Of a DNA stretch of 51,254 bases, positions 1 to 8,066 are shown in pieces. The notes beneath the pieces are model-generated. The model was not told the DNA's origin. It saw nothing but the letters and a program-made list of their open reading frames with translations, and did not search any database. Position 1 is the stretch's first letter. Each line of letters opens with the position of its first letter. Position numbers and translations under genes: made by a program. The DNA is taken from positions 1-51,254 of the forward strand of contig NZ_JAIWPR010000049.1 of assembly GCF_021191635.1 (NCBI RefSeq), given 5' to 3'. Source of the stretch: Alterluteimonas quercicellularis (GTDB lineage Bacteria > Pseudomonadota > Gammaproteobacteria > Xanthomonadales > Xanthomonadaceae).

Positions 1-96
1 ACCCGCAAGTCGGCCGCCACCTGCCGCAAGCCGGCGCCGGCGCGCGGCGCGGCCCCGCGCGGGCCGTCCTCGCCGGGCCCGGGGGCGTCGGGCTGA
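1..96 (+). CDS. Possible 3' end of an upstream gene (partial)
   Basis: Frame 1 is open from the left edge to a TGA at 94-96 and would encode a basic Ala/Pro/Gly/Arg-rich tail. Such low-complexity tails are common at the C-terminus of DNA-binding proteins in this group, but 31 residues are too few to identify a family, and chance open frames are frequent at this GC content. The call is therefore tentative. Confidence 0.3.
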   Translation, partial: TRKSAATCRKPAPARGAAPRGPSSPGPGASG

Positions 97-208
97 GCCC
101 GGTGCCCGGCCGCCGCGGCGCAGGGCGCGTCCCTGCGTCGCGGTGGCCTGTTCAGTCTATGCTCCCCCACGCCGGCACCGACGCCCGGCGCGGACGCGGA
201 GGCTGCGG

Positions 209-1162
209 GTGAGTGCGATGTGGCAGTGGGGGATCGCCGTGGCGGTCGTGCTCGCGATCGGTGCCGTCGCCACCGCCTACCTGCAACTGGTGCGCAGGCC
301 CCGCGACGAAGCCGCGTCCGGCATCCGCAACCTGGCCGCGATGTCCTGGCGCGAGTTCATCCACCTCGTGCTCGACGCCATGGCGCGGCGCGGGTTCGCC
401 CGCGTGATCGACCACGAGCTGGCCCTGGGCGACCAGGACTACACCCTCGAGCGCGAGGGCGTGCGCTGGCTGCTGTCGTGCAAGCACGGCAGCGCGTTCG
501 TGATCGGCAAGCTCACCGTCAACGAGCTGGCCAACGACATCCGGCTGGCCCATGCCAGCGGCGGCGTGCTGGTCACCCAGGGACGGATCGTGGACGAGGC
601 CCGCGCGGCGGCCGAGGCGCAGCGCATCGAACTGCTGGACGGGCCGTCGCTGTGGCCGGAGGTACGCGACCTGATCCGGCCCGAACTGCGCGAGGCGATC
701 CGCCGCGGCGCCGCCCAGCGGGCCCGCTCGCGCAGCCTGTTCGCCTGGCTGCTGGCGCTGCTGGCGGGCGTGGCGACCTTCATGCTGCTGCCGGACGCCG
801 CTCCGCAGGCGCCCGCGACGCCCCGCGTCGCCACCGCGCCCGCCGCGCCGGCGCCCGCGGCCGCGACGGAGGCGCCCGCCCTCGATGCGCCGGCGCCCGG
901 GACCGATGGCGCGCCGCCGACGCCCGACGCCCAGCGCGAGGCGGTGGTGCGCGCGCTGCACGGCCTGCCCCGCGTGGGCCGCGCCGCCTGGACCAGCCAG
1001 TCCACCCTCGAGGTGCAGCTGGTCGATGCCCGCGGCGACGCCTTCGCCGAGATCTGTCCGCTGGTCGCCCAGTTCCCGGACATCGCCTCGTCGCGCATCC
1101 AGCTCACGCCGCCGCCCGGCAGCGGAGCGCAGGTGCGCTTCCGGCAGTGCCGCGTCTACTAG
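209..1162 (+). CDS. Membrane-anchored restriction-endonuclease-like (Mrr_cat fold) protein
   Basis: The 317-residue product begins with one transmembrane helix (about residues 6-26), followed by a cytosolic Mrr-like domain (about 40-165). The nuclease core is recognisable from an acidic residue in GDQDY, the SCKHG motif matching the family QCK lysine, and the later pattern VLVTQG plus IELLDG. A second helix (about 182-202), an Ala/Pro-rich linker and a small C-terminal domain follow. GTG at 209 was chosen because GGAGG at 198-202 lies 6 bases upstream; ATG at 218 is the alternative. The Mrr family cleaves DNA, often modified DNA, but this membrane-tethered version has no methylase or other defence gene beside it, so activity and role are inferred only from the fold. 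Confidence 0.75.
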   Translation: MSAMWQWGIAVAVVLAIGAVATAYLQLVRRPRDEAASGIRNLAAMSWREFIHLVLDAMARRGFARVIDHELALGDQDYTLEREGVRWLLSCKHGSAFVIGKLTVNELANDIRLAHASGGVLVTQGRIVDEARAAAEAQRIELLDGPSLWPEVRDLIRPELREAIRRGAAQRARSRSLFAWLLALLAGVATFMLLPDAAPQAPATPRVATAPAAPAPAAATEAPALDAPAPGTDGAPPTPDAQREAVVRALHGLPRVGRAAWTSQSTLEVQLVDARGDAFAEICPLVAQFPDIASSRIQLTPPPGSGAQVRFRQCRVY

Positions 1163-1244
1163 TCTCCGCCGGACCGGGCCATCCCGGGGCATCATGATGA
1201 CGGTGCCGCGACAGCCCGCGGGGCGCCGCGGCGGGCGTCCGGCG

Positions 1245-1262
1245 CTGTCACGAAAGCGTCAT
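1245..1262 (+). promoter_or_regulatory. Pho box upstream of first pstS
   Basis: Two half-sites, CTGTCAC (1245-1251) and GCGTCAT (1256-1262), are separated by 4 bases, giving the 11-base period of PhoB recognition repeats. It lies 82 bases before the pstS start. PhoB binding is inferred from the match to the E. coli consensus. Confidence 0.75.
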
Positions 1263-1344
1263 CCGCGCGCAACCGCGCGATCATCCGGCGGGGGTTGAAT
1301 GCGCTGCGGGCGGAATAGGCCGTCGCGCATCGCAGGAGCACACC

Positions 1345-2364
1345 GTGTCCACCCATTCCCTGTCCCGGCTCGCGGCGTTCGCCCTGGCCGCCTGCCTCGC
1401 CCTGCCCGCCGTCGCGGCGGAGATCACCGGCGCCGGCGCCTCGTTCGTCTACCCGGTCATGACCCGCTGGTCGGCCGACTACCGCCAGGCCTCGGGCCAC
1501 CAGGTCAACTACCAGTCGATCGGTTCGGGCGGCGGCATCGCCCAGATCAAGGCGGGCACGGTGGACTTCGGCTCCTCCGACGCGCCGCTGGAGCCGGCCG
1601 AGCTCGAGCGCCACGGCCTGGTGCAGTTCCCCTCGGTGATCGGCGGCGTGGTGCCGATCGTCAACCTCTCCGGCGTGCAGCCGGGCGCGCTGCGCCTGGA
1701 TGGCCCGGTGCTGGCGGGCATCTTCCTCGGCAAGATCGCCAACTGGAACGACCCGGCGATCGCCGCGCTCAACCCCGGGCTGACCCTGCCCTCGGCGCGG
1801 ATCACCGTGGTGCATCGCTCCGACGGCTCCGGCACCACCTTCAACTTCGTCAACTATCTGTCCAAGGTCAGCCCGGAGTGGCAGTCCTCGGTGGGCGAAG
1901 GCACCTCGGTGCGCTGGCCGGCCGGCATCGGCGGCAAGGGCAACGAGGGCGTGGCCGCCTACGTGCGCCAGGTCCGCAACAGCATCGGCTACGTCGAGCT
2001 GTCCTACGCGGTGCAGAACCGCCTGTCGCACGCGCAGATGCGCAACGCCGCCGGCCGCTGGGTGCAGCCCAGCGACGCCAGCTTCGCCGCCGCGGCCGCC
2101 AGCGCCGACTGGGCCAGCGCGCGCCACTTCCACCTGATCATGACCAACGCGCCCGGCGAGCAGGCCTGGCCGATCACCGCCACCAACTTCATCCTCATGC
2201 ACAAGGAGCCGCGCAACCGCGCCGGCGCCGCCGCGGCCCGCGACTTCTTCCGCTGGGTCTACGCCAACGGCGACGCCCAGGCCCGCGCCCTGGACTACGT
2301 GCCCCTGCCCGACACGCTGGTGCAGCGCATCGAGGCCTACTGGACCCAGCAGCTCCAGTACTGA
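1345..2364 (+). CDS. pstS: Phosphate ABC transporter substrate-binding protein PstS (copy 1)
   Basis: This is the periplasmic phosphate receptor that feeds the PstABC importer. The 339-residue product has a Sec signal peptide ending near AVAAE and the family hallmarks GAGASF at the mature N-terminus, NYQSIGSGGG, DFGSSD, NWNDPAI and HRSDGSGTTFNF, the last supplying phosphate-coordinating residues. GTG 1345 is preceded by AGGAG with a 6-base gap. It has its own Pho box upstream and a strong terminator directly downstream, so it is probably a separate transcript from the second pstS. The two copies are clearly recent paralogues with near-identical motif blocks; this one lacks the lipoprotein linker of copy 2. 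Confidence 0.95.
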   Translation: MSTHSLSRLAAFALAACLALPAVAAEITGAGASFVYPVMTRWSADYRQASGHQVNYQSIGSGGGIAQIKAGTVDFGSSDAPLEPAELERHGLVQFPSVIGGVVPIVNLSGVQPGALRLDGPVLAGIFLGKIANWNDPAIAALNPGLTLPSARITVVHRSDGSGTTFNFVNYLSKVSPEWQSSVGEGTSVRWPAGIGGKGNEGVAAYVRQVRNSIGYVELSYAVQNRLSHAQMRNAAGRWVQPSDASFAAAAASADWASARHFHLIMTNAPGEQAWPITATNFILMHKEPRNRAGAAAARDFFRWVYANGDAQARALDYVPLPDTLVQRIEAYWTQQLQY

Positions 2365-2394
2365 GCCGGTTCTCTCTCCTCAGCTCCCCTCCTT

Positions 2395-2419
2395 GCGGGC
2401 CTTCGGGCCCGCTTTTTTT
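2395..2419 (+). terminator. Rho-independent terminator after first pstS
   Basis: A 7-bp stem GCGGGCC/GGCCCGC is closed by a TTCG tetraloop (2402-2405) and followed by seven T residues (2413-2419). This is a textbook intrinsic terminator and separates the first pstS from the rest of the pst cluster. Confidence 0.92.
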
Positions 2420-2431
2420 GCTGCGCTCGCC

Positions 2432-2455
2432 GCAGGAGCGCGCTCGCGCGCGACC
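2432..2455 (+). repeat. GTAGGAGCG-type extragenic repeat, copy 1
   Basis: The element reads GCAGGAGCGCGCTCGCG and onwards, with an internal palindrome GCGCGCTCGCGCGC. It is paired with an inverted copy at 2559-2581. Confidence 0.8.
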
Positions 2456-2558
2456 GGGCCAGGGGCCACCGGACCTGCGGCAGAAGAAGAACGCGCCCCC
2501 ACGCGCGGACGATGGCGAACGACGGCCGGCATCGCGTTTGTCGTGAGCCGGAGAAGCG

Positions 2559-2581
2559 TTCGCGCGCGAGCGCGGCCCTAC
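2559..2581 (-). repeat. GTAGGAGCG-type extragenic repeat, copy 2 (inverted, diverged)
   Basis: Reverse-strand version of the repeat family, with GTAGGGCCGCGCTCGCG on the minus strand. It forms an inverted doublet with copy 1. Confidence 0.7.
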
Positions 2582-2687
2582 GGAGGCCGCGCGGGGAAGA
2601 CGGGGTGGGCCGGCCGCCGCTGTCACGAAGCCGGCGCGCGCGGCGGGCGAAGCGGCCGAAAGGCGCGGAAACATGCGGTATCTCCCC

Positions 2688-2716
2688 ATGTCATCACCCT
2701 GTCACAAAAACATCAT
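2688..2716 (+). promoter_or_regulatory. Pho box (three half-sites) upstream of second pstS
   Basis: ATGTCAT (2688-2694), CTGTCAC (2699-2705) and ACATCAT (2710-2716) recur every 11 bases with 4-base spacers, as expected for tandem PhoB dimers. The array lies 52 bases before the start of the pstS-pstCAB-phoU unit. The match to the known consensus is strong; binding itself is inferred. Confidence 0.85.
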
Positions 2717-2767
2717 TCCATAGCGTCCATCGCCGGACCCGCCGGCCAGACCCCGATTGGAGCGCGC

Positions 2768-3880
2768 ATGAACCTGCATCCCGCCCGCCTTGCCGTGCTG
2801 TCCCTGGCGATCGGCTTCGGCCTCGCCGCCTGCCAGCCGGCCTCCGACGACGCGCAGGCCCCGGCGGCCGGCGCCGAGGGCGGCCAGCCCGCCGCGCAGG
2901 GCGCGGGCGACCGCGTCGCCGCCGAGATCTCCGGCGCGGGCGCGTCCTTCATCTTCCCGCTGGTGTCGAAGTGGTCGGCCGACTACAACGCCGCCACCGG
3001 CCACAAGGTCAACTACCAGTCGATCGGCTCGGGCGGCGGCATCGCCCAGATCAAGGCGGCGACCGTGGACTTCGGCTCCTCCGACAAGCCGCTCGACAGC
3101 GCCGAACTCGAGTCCGCCGGCCTCGGCCAGTTCCCGTCGGCGATCGGCGGCGTGGTGCCGGTGGTCAATCTCGACGGCATCTCCCCGGGCCAGCTGCGCC
3201 TGGACGGCGAGACCCTGGCGCGCATCTTCCTGGGCGAGATCCAGAACTGGAACGACCCGGCCATCGCCGGCCTCAACCCCGGCGTGAACCTGCCGGCAGG
3301 CAAGATCAGCATCGTCCACCGCTCGGACGGCTCGGGTACCACCTTCAACTTCACCAACTACCTGTCCAAGGTCAGCGAGGCATGGAAGTCGAGGGTCGGC
3401 GAAGGCACCTCGGTGCAGTGGGCCAGCGGCGTGGGCGGCAAGGGCAACGAGGGCGTGGCGTCCTACGTCCAGCAGATCAAGGGCTCGATCGGCTACGTCG
3501 AGCTGGCCTACGCGCTGCAGAACAACATGCCCTACGCCTCGCTGCGCAACGCCGCCGGCAACTGGGTGGAACCGAGCGAGACCACCTTCGCCGCCGCCGC
3601 CGAGACCGCGGACTGGGCCAACGCGCAGGACTTCAACCTGGTCATCACCAACGCCCCCGGCGAGAACGCCTGGCCGATCACCGCGACCAACTTCATGCTG
3701 ATGCACAAGCAGCCGCGCGACCCGGCGCGCTCGCAGGCGACGCTGGCGTTCTTCAAGTGGGCGTTCGAGGAAGGCGGCAGCCAGGCCAGCGAGCTGCACT
3801 ACGTGCCGCTGCCCGAGCCGCTGGTGCAGCAGATCGAGGCCTACTGGCAGAGCGAGTTCGGCTTCCAGCCGCAGCAGTAA
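2768..3880 (+). CDS. pstS: Phosphate ABC transporter substrate-binding lipoprotein PstS (copy 2)
   Basis: A second phosphate receptor of 370 residues, most similar to copy 1 just upstream. Unlike copy 1 it starts with a lipoprotein signal (lipobox LAAC, Cys about 21) and an Ala/Gly-rich linker before the mature domain GAGASFIF, NYQSIGSGGG, DFGSSD, NWNDPAI and HRSDGSGTTFNF. It should be anchored to a membrane, whereas copy 1 is probably soluble. ATG 2768 begins directly at the signal peptide; the longer upstream frame is not coding. It is 24 bases from pstC and is probably the receptor co-transcribed with the permease, under a three-site Pho box. Confidence 0.95.
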   Translation: MNLHPARLAVLSLAIGFGLAACQPASDDAQAPAAGAEGGQPAAQGAGDRVAAEISGAGASFIFPLVSKWSADYNAATGHKVNYQSIGSGGGIAQIKAATVDFGSSDKPLDSAELESAGLGQFPSAIGGVVPVVNLDGISPGQLRLDGETLARIFLGEIQNWNDPAIAGLNPGVNLPAGKISIVHRSDGSGTTFNFTNYLSKVSEAWKSRVGEGTSVQWASGVGGKGNEGVASYVQQIKGSIGYVELAYALQNNMPYASLRNAAGNWVEPSETTFAAAAETADWANAQDFNLVITNAPGENAWPITATNFMLMHKQPRDPARSQATLAFFKWAFEEGGSQASELHYVPLPEPLVQQIEAYWQSEFGFQPQQ

Positions 3881-3904
3881 GCGCCGCCGCCGGACGCCGC
3901 CCCC

Positions 3905-4876
3905 ATGAACGCGACCTCCGCCCACGCCGTGCCGGCGCCGACCGGCCGCGACGTCCGCGACGCGCGCGCCGACCGCCTGTTCCGCTGGGCGCTGACCGGC
4001 ACCGTGGTCTTCGTGCTGGTCGCGCTCGCCAGTGCCGCCCTGTCGATGCTGTGGGGCGGCCGCGAGGTGCTGGCGGCGCAGGGCCTGAGCTTCTTCTACT
4101 CCGCCGACTGGAACCCGGTCGAGAACCGCTACGGCGCGCTGGTGCCGATCTACGGCACCCTCGTCACCGCGCTGATCGCCATGCTGATCGCGGTGCCGGT
4201 CAGCTTCGGCATCGCGTTCTTCCTCACCGAGGTGGCGCCGCGCTGGATGCGCGGGCCGGTGGGCACCGCGATCGAGCTGCTGGCGGGCATTCCCTCGATC
4301 ATCTACGGCATGTGGGGCCTGTTCGTGCTCGTGCCGATGATGACCGAGTACGTCACCCCCTGGCTCAACGACCACCTCGGCACCCTGCCCGGCATCGGCC
4401 TGCTGTTCCGGGGGCCGCCGCTGGGCATCGGCATGCTCACCGCCGGCTTCGTGCTGGCGATCATGGTCATCCCCTTCATCTCCTCGGTCATGCGCGAGGT
4501 GTTCCTGACCGTGCCCACGCGGCTGAAGGAATCGGCCTACGCGCTGGGCGCCACCAAGTGGGAGGTCAGCTGGGACATCGTGCTGCCCTACACCCGCTCG
4601 GCGGTGATCGGCGGCATCTTCCTCGGCCTGGGCCGCGCGCTGGGCGAGACCATGGCGGTCGCCTTCGTCATCGGCAACTCGGTGCGGCTGTCGCCCTCGC
4701 TGCTGGAGCCGGGCACCACCATCGCCGCGCTGATCGCCAACGACTTCGGCGAGGCCACCGAGACCTACCGCTCGGCGCTGCTGCTGCTGGGCTTCGTGCT
4801 GTTCCTGGTCACCTTCGTGGTGCTGGCGGTCGCGCGGCTGATGCTGATGCAGCTGGCACGCAGGGAGGGGACCTGA
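3905..4876 (+). CDS. pstC: Phosphate ABC transporter permease PstC
   Basis: Inner-membrane permease of the PstSCAB phosphate importer, 323 residues with six or so transmembrane helices after an N-terminal cytosolic stretch. The binding-protein-dependent permease signature (EAA loop) is visible at about ESAYALGATKWEVSW, and IPSIIYGMWGLFV is typical of PstC. The stop is one base before the pstA start, indicating translational coupling. Length matches the family. Confidence 0.96.
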   Translation: MNATSAHAVPAPTGRDVRDARADRLFRWALTGTVVFVLVALASAALSMLWGGREVLAAQGLSFFYSADWNPVENRYGALVPIYGTLVTALIAMLIAVPVSFGIAFFLTEVAPRWMRGPVGTAIELLAGIPSIIYGMWGLFVLVPMMTEYVTPWLNDHLGTLPGIGLLFRGPPLGIGMLTAGFVLAIMVIPFISSVMREVFLTVPTRLKESAYALGATKWEVSWDIVLPYTRSAVIGGIFLGLGRALGETMAVAFVIGNSVRLSPSLLEPGTTIAALIANDFGEATETYRSALLLLGFVLFLVTFVVLAVARLMLMQLARREGT

Positions 4877-4877
4877 C

Positions 4878-5756
4878 ATGGGCGCCCATGCCCTCGACGC
4901 CGGCGCCTCCGGCCTGTACCTGCGCCGCCGGGTCCGCAACGTCGTCGCCATCGCGATGTCCTGCCTGACCGCGGGCTTCGGCCTGTTCTTCCTCGGCTGG
5001 ATCCTGTGGACGCTGGTGACCAAGGCCATCGGCGGCATCGACGTGCAGCTGTTCACGCAGATGACCCCGCCGCCGATGGTCGAGGGCGGCCTGCTCAACG
5101 CCTTCTTCGGCAGCGCGGTGATGTGCGCGCTGGCGATCGGCATCGGCACCCCGCTGGGCGTGGCGGCCGGCACCTGGCTGGCGGAGTACGGCCGCGCCCG
5201 CAAGGCCGGCACCGTGATCCGCTTCGTCAACGACATCCTGCTGTCGGCGCCGTCGATCGTGCTGGGCCTGTTCGTGTACACCCTGTTCGTGATGCAGACC
5301 GGCGGCCGCTTCTCGGCGCTGGCCGGCGCCATCGCGCTCGCCTTCATCGTGCTGCCGGTGGTGGTGCGCACCACCGACGAGATGCTGCGCCTGGTGCCCA
5401 CGCAGATGCGCGAGGCCGCCCTGTCGCTGGGCGTGCCGCAGTGGAAGGTGATCGTGCAGGTGCTCTACCGCAGCGCCCGCGCCGGCATCGTCACCGGCAT
5501 CCTGCTGGCGCTGGCGCGCATCAGCGGCGAGACCGCGCCGCTGCTGTTCACCGCCTTCGGCAACCAGTACTGGAACAGCGACATCATGCGCCCGATGGCC
5601 AGCGTGCCGCTGGTGATGTACCAGTACGCCGGCAGCCCCTACGAATCCTGGCAGCAGCTCGCCTGGGCCGGCGCCCTCGTGCTCACCGCCTTCGTGCTGC
5701 TGGTCAGCCTGGTCGCGCGCGCCCTCCTGCTGCGCAACCGCGTGACCCACGACTGA
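4878..5756 (+). CDS. pstA: Phosphate ABC transporter permease PstA
   Basis: Second permease subunit, 292 residues with about six transmembrane helices. The family motif [15 protein letters not shown] and the EAA loop [17 protein letters not shown] are present, along with the [18 protein letters not shown] block typical of PstA. It pairs with PstC to form the phosphate channel and sits directly between pstC and pstB. Confidence 0.96.
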   Translation: MGAHALDAGASGLYLRRRVRNVVAIAMSCLTAGFGLFFLGWILWTLVTKAIGGIDVQLFTQMTPPPMVEGGLLNAFFGSAVMCALAIGIGTPLGVAAGTWLAEYGRARKAGTVIRFVNDILLSAPSIVLGLFVYTLFVMQTGGRFSALAGAIALAFIVLPVVVRTTDEMLRLVPTQMREAALSLGVPQWKVIVQVLYRSARAGIVTGILLALARISGETAPLLFTAFGNQYWNSDIMRPMASVPLVMYQYAGSPYESWQQLAWAGALVLTAFVLLVSLVARALLLRNRVTHD

Positions 5757-5791
5757 CCGCCGCCATGACCCGAATCGCCCCGGACGTGTCC

Positions 5792-6622
5792 ATGAACGAC
5801 CCATCCCCCCGCGCGCCCCACCAGCGGATCCAGCTCGCGACGCAGTCGCGCGAGGCGCTGCCGCCGGCACCGGTCAAGATCGCCGCGCGCGGCCTCGACT
5901 TCCACTACGGCAAGTTCCATGCGCTCAAGGGCATCGAGCTGGAGATCCCGGAGAAGCGCGTGACCGCGCTGATCGGGCCATCGGGCTGCGGCAAGTCCAC
6001 CCTGCTGCGGGTGTTCAACCGCATCTACGCGCTCTACCCGGGCATGCGCGCCAGCGGCGAGGTGCTGCTGGACGGCGAGAACGTGCTGGCGCCGAAGTAC
6101 CCGCTCAACCGCCTGCGCAGCAAGGTCGGCATGGTGTTCCAGAAGCCGGTGCCGTTCCCGATGACGATCCACGAGAACGTCGCCTACGCGATCCGCCACC
6201 ACGAGAAGCTCTCGCGCCGGCAGCTCGACGAGCGCGTCCAGCTGGCGCTGACCCAGGCCGCGCTGTGGGACGAGGTGAAGGACAAGCTGGGCCAGAACGC
6301 GCTCGGCCTGTCGGGCGGGCAGCAGCAGCGCCTGTGCATCGCCCGCGCGGTCGCCCTGCGCCCCGACGTGCTGCTGCTCGACGAGCCGACCTCGGCGCTG
6401 GACCCGATCTCCACCAGCCGCATCGAGCAGCTGGTCGAGGAGCTCAAGCGCGACTACACCATCGTCATCGTCACCCACAACATGCAGCAGGCGGCCCGCG
6501 TGTCCGACTACACCGCCTTCATGTACCTGGGCGACCTGATCGAGCACGACACCACCCAGACGATCTTCTCCAACCCGTCCAAGCAGCAGACCGAGGATTA
6601 CATTACCGGTCGTTTCGGCTGA
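5792..6622 (+). CDS. pstB: Phosphate ABC transporter ATP-binding protein PstB
   Basis: ATPase that powers phosphate import. It has the Walker [11 protein letters not shown]-loop [10 protein letters not shown], signature LSGGQQQRL, Walker [12 protein letters not shown] and H-loop VTHNMQQ, and ends in the family-typical [13 protein letters not shown] 5792 is chosen to start the MNDPS N-terminus; in-frame ATG 5765 is an alternative and no strong Shine-Dalgarno sequence separates them. The final codons form one arm of a perfect hairpin whose loop is the stop codon (see 6606-6636). Confidence 0.96.
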   Translation: MNDPSPRAPHQRIQLATQSREALPPAPVKIAARGLDFHYGKFHALKGIELEIPEKRVTALIGPSGCGKSTLLRVFNRIYALYPGMRASGEVLLDGENVLAPKYPLNRLRSKVGMVFQKPVPFPMTIHENVAYAIRHHEKLSRRQLDERVQLALTQAALWDEVKDKLGQNALGLSGGQQQRLCIARAVALRPDVLLLDEPTSALDPISTSRIEQLVEELKRDYTIVIVTHNMQQAARVSDYTAFMYLGDLIEHDTTQTIFSNPSKQQTEDYITGRFG

Positions 6623-6636
6623 GCCGAAACGACCGG
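6606..6636 (+). repeat. Perfect hairpin centred on the pstB stop codon
   Basis: Arms CCGGTCGTTTCGGC (6606-6619) and GCCGAAACGACCGG (6623-6636) are perfectly complementary over 14 bp and the three-base loop is the TGA stop. No T-run follows, so it is unlikely to be a full intrinsic terminator. It may stabilise or process the mRNA between pstB and phoU, or lower phoU expression. Confidence 0.85.
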
Positions 6637-6637
6637 C

Positions 6638-6748
6638 GGGAATCGGGAGTCGGGAATCGGGAATCGGCAAGGCCGGTCCGCTCGACTCGTGAAGCCCGCA
6701 TGCTTTTGCGCTTTTGCGATTCCCTATTCCCGATTCCCCATTCCCGGC
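6638..6748. repeat. Inverted GGGAATC/GATTCCC repeat element in the pstB-phoU junction
   Basis: Tandem GGGAATC-type heptamers (6638-6670) are mirrored by GATTCCC-type heptamers (6717-6748), so the two ends can pair around a roughly 46-base centre. The same family recurs at 39459-39495 and 40696-40846, each time at a junction inside an operon. Confidence 0.8.
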
Positions 6749-6756
6749 CCTTCCCC

Positions 6757-7461
6757 ATGACCCAGCAGCCCCACGACCACATCGTCAAGAGCTACGACGA
6801 GGAGCGCCGGCGCCTGCTCGGCGAGATCCTGCGCATGGGCGAGATGGCCGCCGCGCAGCTGGAGTCCGCGCTCGACGTCATCGAGCGCCGCGACGACAAC
6901 GCCGCGGCGCGCATCATCGCCAACGACGAGGCGATCGACGCGCTCGAGAAGGAGATCAGCCAGGACGTGATGAAGCTGGCGCTGCGCGGGCCGCTGGCGC
7001 GCGACCTGCGCGAGATCCTGGCCGCGCTGCGGGTCTCCGCCGACATCGAGCGCATCGGCGACTACGCCGCCAACGCCGCCAAGCGCTCCACCGCGCTCAA
7101 CCAGTCGCCGCCGCTGCCGCACACCCGCGGCCTGGCCGCGCTCGGCCAGCTGGCCGTCCGCCAGCTGCGCGACGTGCTGGTCGCCTACCGCGACAGCGAC
7201 GCCGACGCCGCCCAGCGCGTGCGCGCCCGCGACGCCGAGCTGGACGCGCTCTACACCGGCCTGTTCCGCGAGCTGCTGACCTACATGATGGAGGATGCGC
7301 GGGTCATCACTCCCTGCACCCACCTGCTGTTCATCGCCAAGAACCTCGAGCGCATCGGCGACCACGCGACCAACATCGCCGAGAACATCTGGTTCCTGGT
7401 CCACGGCGAGGACAGCCTGCCGCCGCGCGAGAAGCGCGACGACACCAACACCGTCGGCTGA
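6757..7461 (+). CDS. phoU: Phosphate signalling protein PhoU
   Basis: Cytosolic protein of 234 residues that links PstSCAB to the PhoR/PhoB two-component system and limits phosphate import. It consists of two PhoU three-helix repeats; the metal-binding motif E/D-x-x-x-D is seen as SADIERIGDYAAN in the first repeat and KNLERIGDHATNIAE in the second. ATG 6757 gives the usual N-terminus ending before HIVKSYDEE. It lies 134 bases downstream of pstB, separated by the hairpin and inverted repeat element, so its level may be set separately from the transporter. Confidence 0.96.
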   Translation: MTQQPHDHIVKSYDEERRRLLGEILRMGEMAAAQLESALDVIERRDDNAAARIIANDEAIDALEKEISQDVMKLALRGPLARDLREILAALRVSADIERIGDYAANAAKRSTALNQSPPLPHTRGLAALGQLAVRQLRDVLVAYRDSDADAAQRVRARDAELDALYTGLFRELLTYMMEDARVITPCTHLLFIAKNLERIGDHATNIAENIWFLVHGEDSLPPREKRDDTNTVG

Positions 7462-7598
7462 ACGCACCTGCGCCGCATGGCGCACCGCAGCACGATCCGC
7501 GCACGGTTTCGCCCGTCCGGGAACATCCTCCGAACGCGCCAGGCGCTACACTTCCCGGCCTTGCGGGCATCGCCCGCCTTTCGCAGAGGGAGGGTTCC

Positions 7599-8006
7599 AT
7601 GATCCGTTCCGACGACAAGAAGCCGGTGGCGCTCGCCGTCGGCGGCGCGCTGGCCGGCGGGCTGCTGCTGTCCGGTTCCGCGTTCTCGATGACCCCGCTC
7701 GCCCAGGGCTACCTGCTGGGCGCGCAGGAAGCCGCCGCGCAGCAGACGCATGCCGCTCACGCGCAGGACGCCGGCGAGGGCCGCTGCGGCGTGGCCCGCC
7801 TCGACCAGGACGGCGACGGCCGCGTCTCGCGCGCCGAGTTCGCCGCCCACCATGCCGATGCCGACGACCGCTTCGCGCAGATGGACGCCAACGGCGACGG
7901 CTACGTCGACCAGGCCGAGCACGACGCCCACAAGGCCCGCCACGGCGAGGGCAAGGGCGACATGGAAGGCAAGTGCGGCGAGGGCAAGTGCGGCGGCGCC
8001 GCCTGA
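7599..8006 (+). CDS. hvfA: HvfA-like RiPP precursor with two EF-hands and EGKCG motifs
   Basis: The 135-residue protein has an N-terminal signal-like segment with the SAFSMTPLAQGY block typical of HvfA-type precursors. Two canonical EF-hand loops follow: residues 69-80 (D69, D71, D73, G74, V76, E80) and 96-107 (D96, N98, D100, G101, V103, E107). It ends in two EGKCG motifs (Cys126, Cys131), and a third EGRCG carries Cys63 just before the first EF-hand. These are the only cysteines. In the HvfA family the Cys of EGKCG is converted by an MNIO enzyme to a thioamide/oxazolone that binds copper; the MNIO gene lies 60 bases downstream. Modification of this protein is inferred from motif and neighbours. 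ATG 7599 follows GGGAGGG. Confidence 0.85.
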   Translation: MIRSDDKKPVALAVGGALAGGLLLSGSAFSMTPLAQGYLLGAQEAAAQQTHAAHAQDAGEGRCGVARLDQDGDGRVSRAEFAAHHADADDRFAQMDANGDGYVDQAEHDAHKARHGEGKGDMEGKCGEGKCGGAA

Positions 8007-8066
8007 CCCGCTTCCGGCGGCCTTCGCGCTGAAGGCCGCCGGGCTGCCGCCCGCACCTCAGCCGCC

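Larger units (their letters stand above)
2365..2767. other. 403-bp spacer between the two pstS genes
   Basis: This gap holds the terminator of the first pstS, an inverted pair of the GTAGGAGCG-type repeat (2432-2455 and 2559-2581) and the second Pho box (2688-2716). No open frame in it looks like a gene. The repeat pair in opposite orientation could fold as one long cruciform. Confidence 0.7.

Noticed and set aside
2615..2640. Single CTGTCAC half-site considered as a third Pho box
   Set aside because: No second half-site at the 11-base spacing.
2702..5401. 899-residue open frame on the minus strand across the pst genes
   Set aside because: Shadow of pstS/pstC/pstA in high-GC DNA; low-complexity His/Arg/Gln-rich translation and no recognisable domain.
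7501..7560. GGAACA plus downstream TACACT considered as an ECF-sigma promoter for the hvf cluster
   Set aside because: Spacing and match are not good enough to choose a sigma class.
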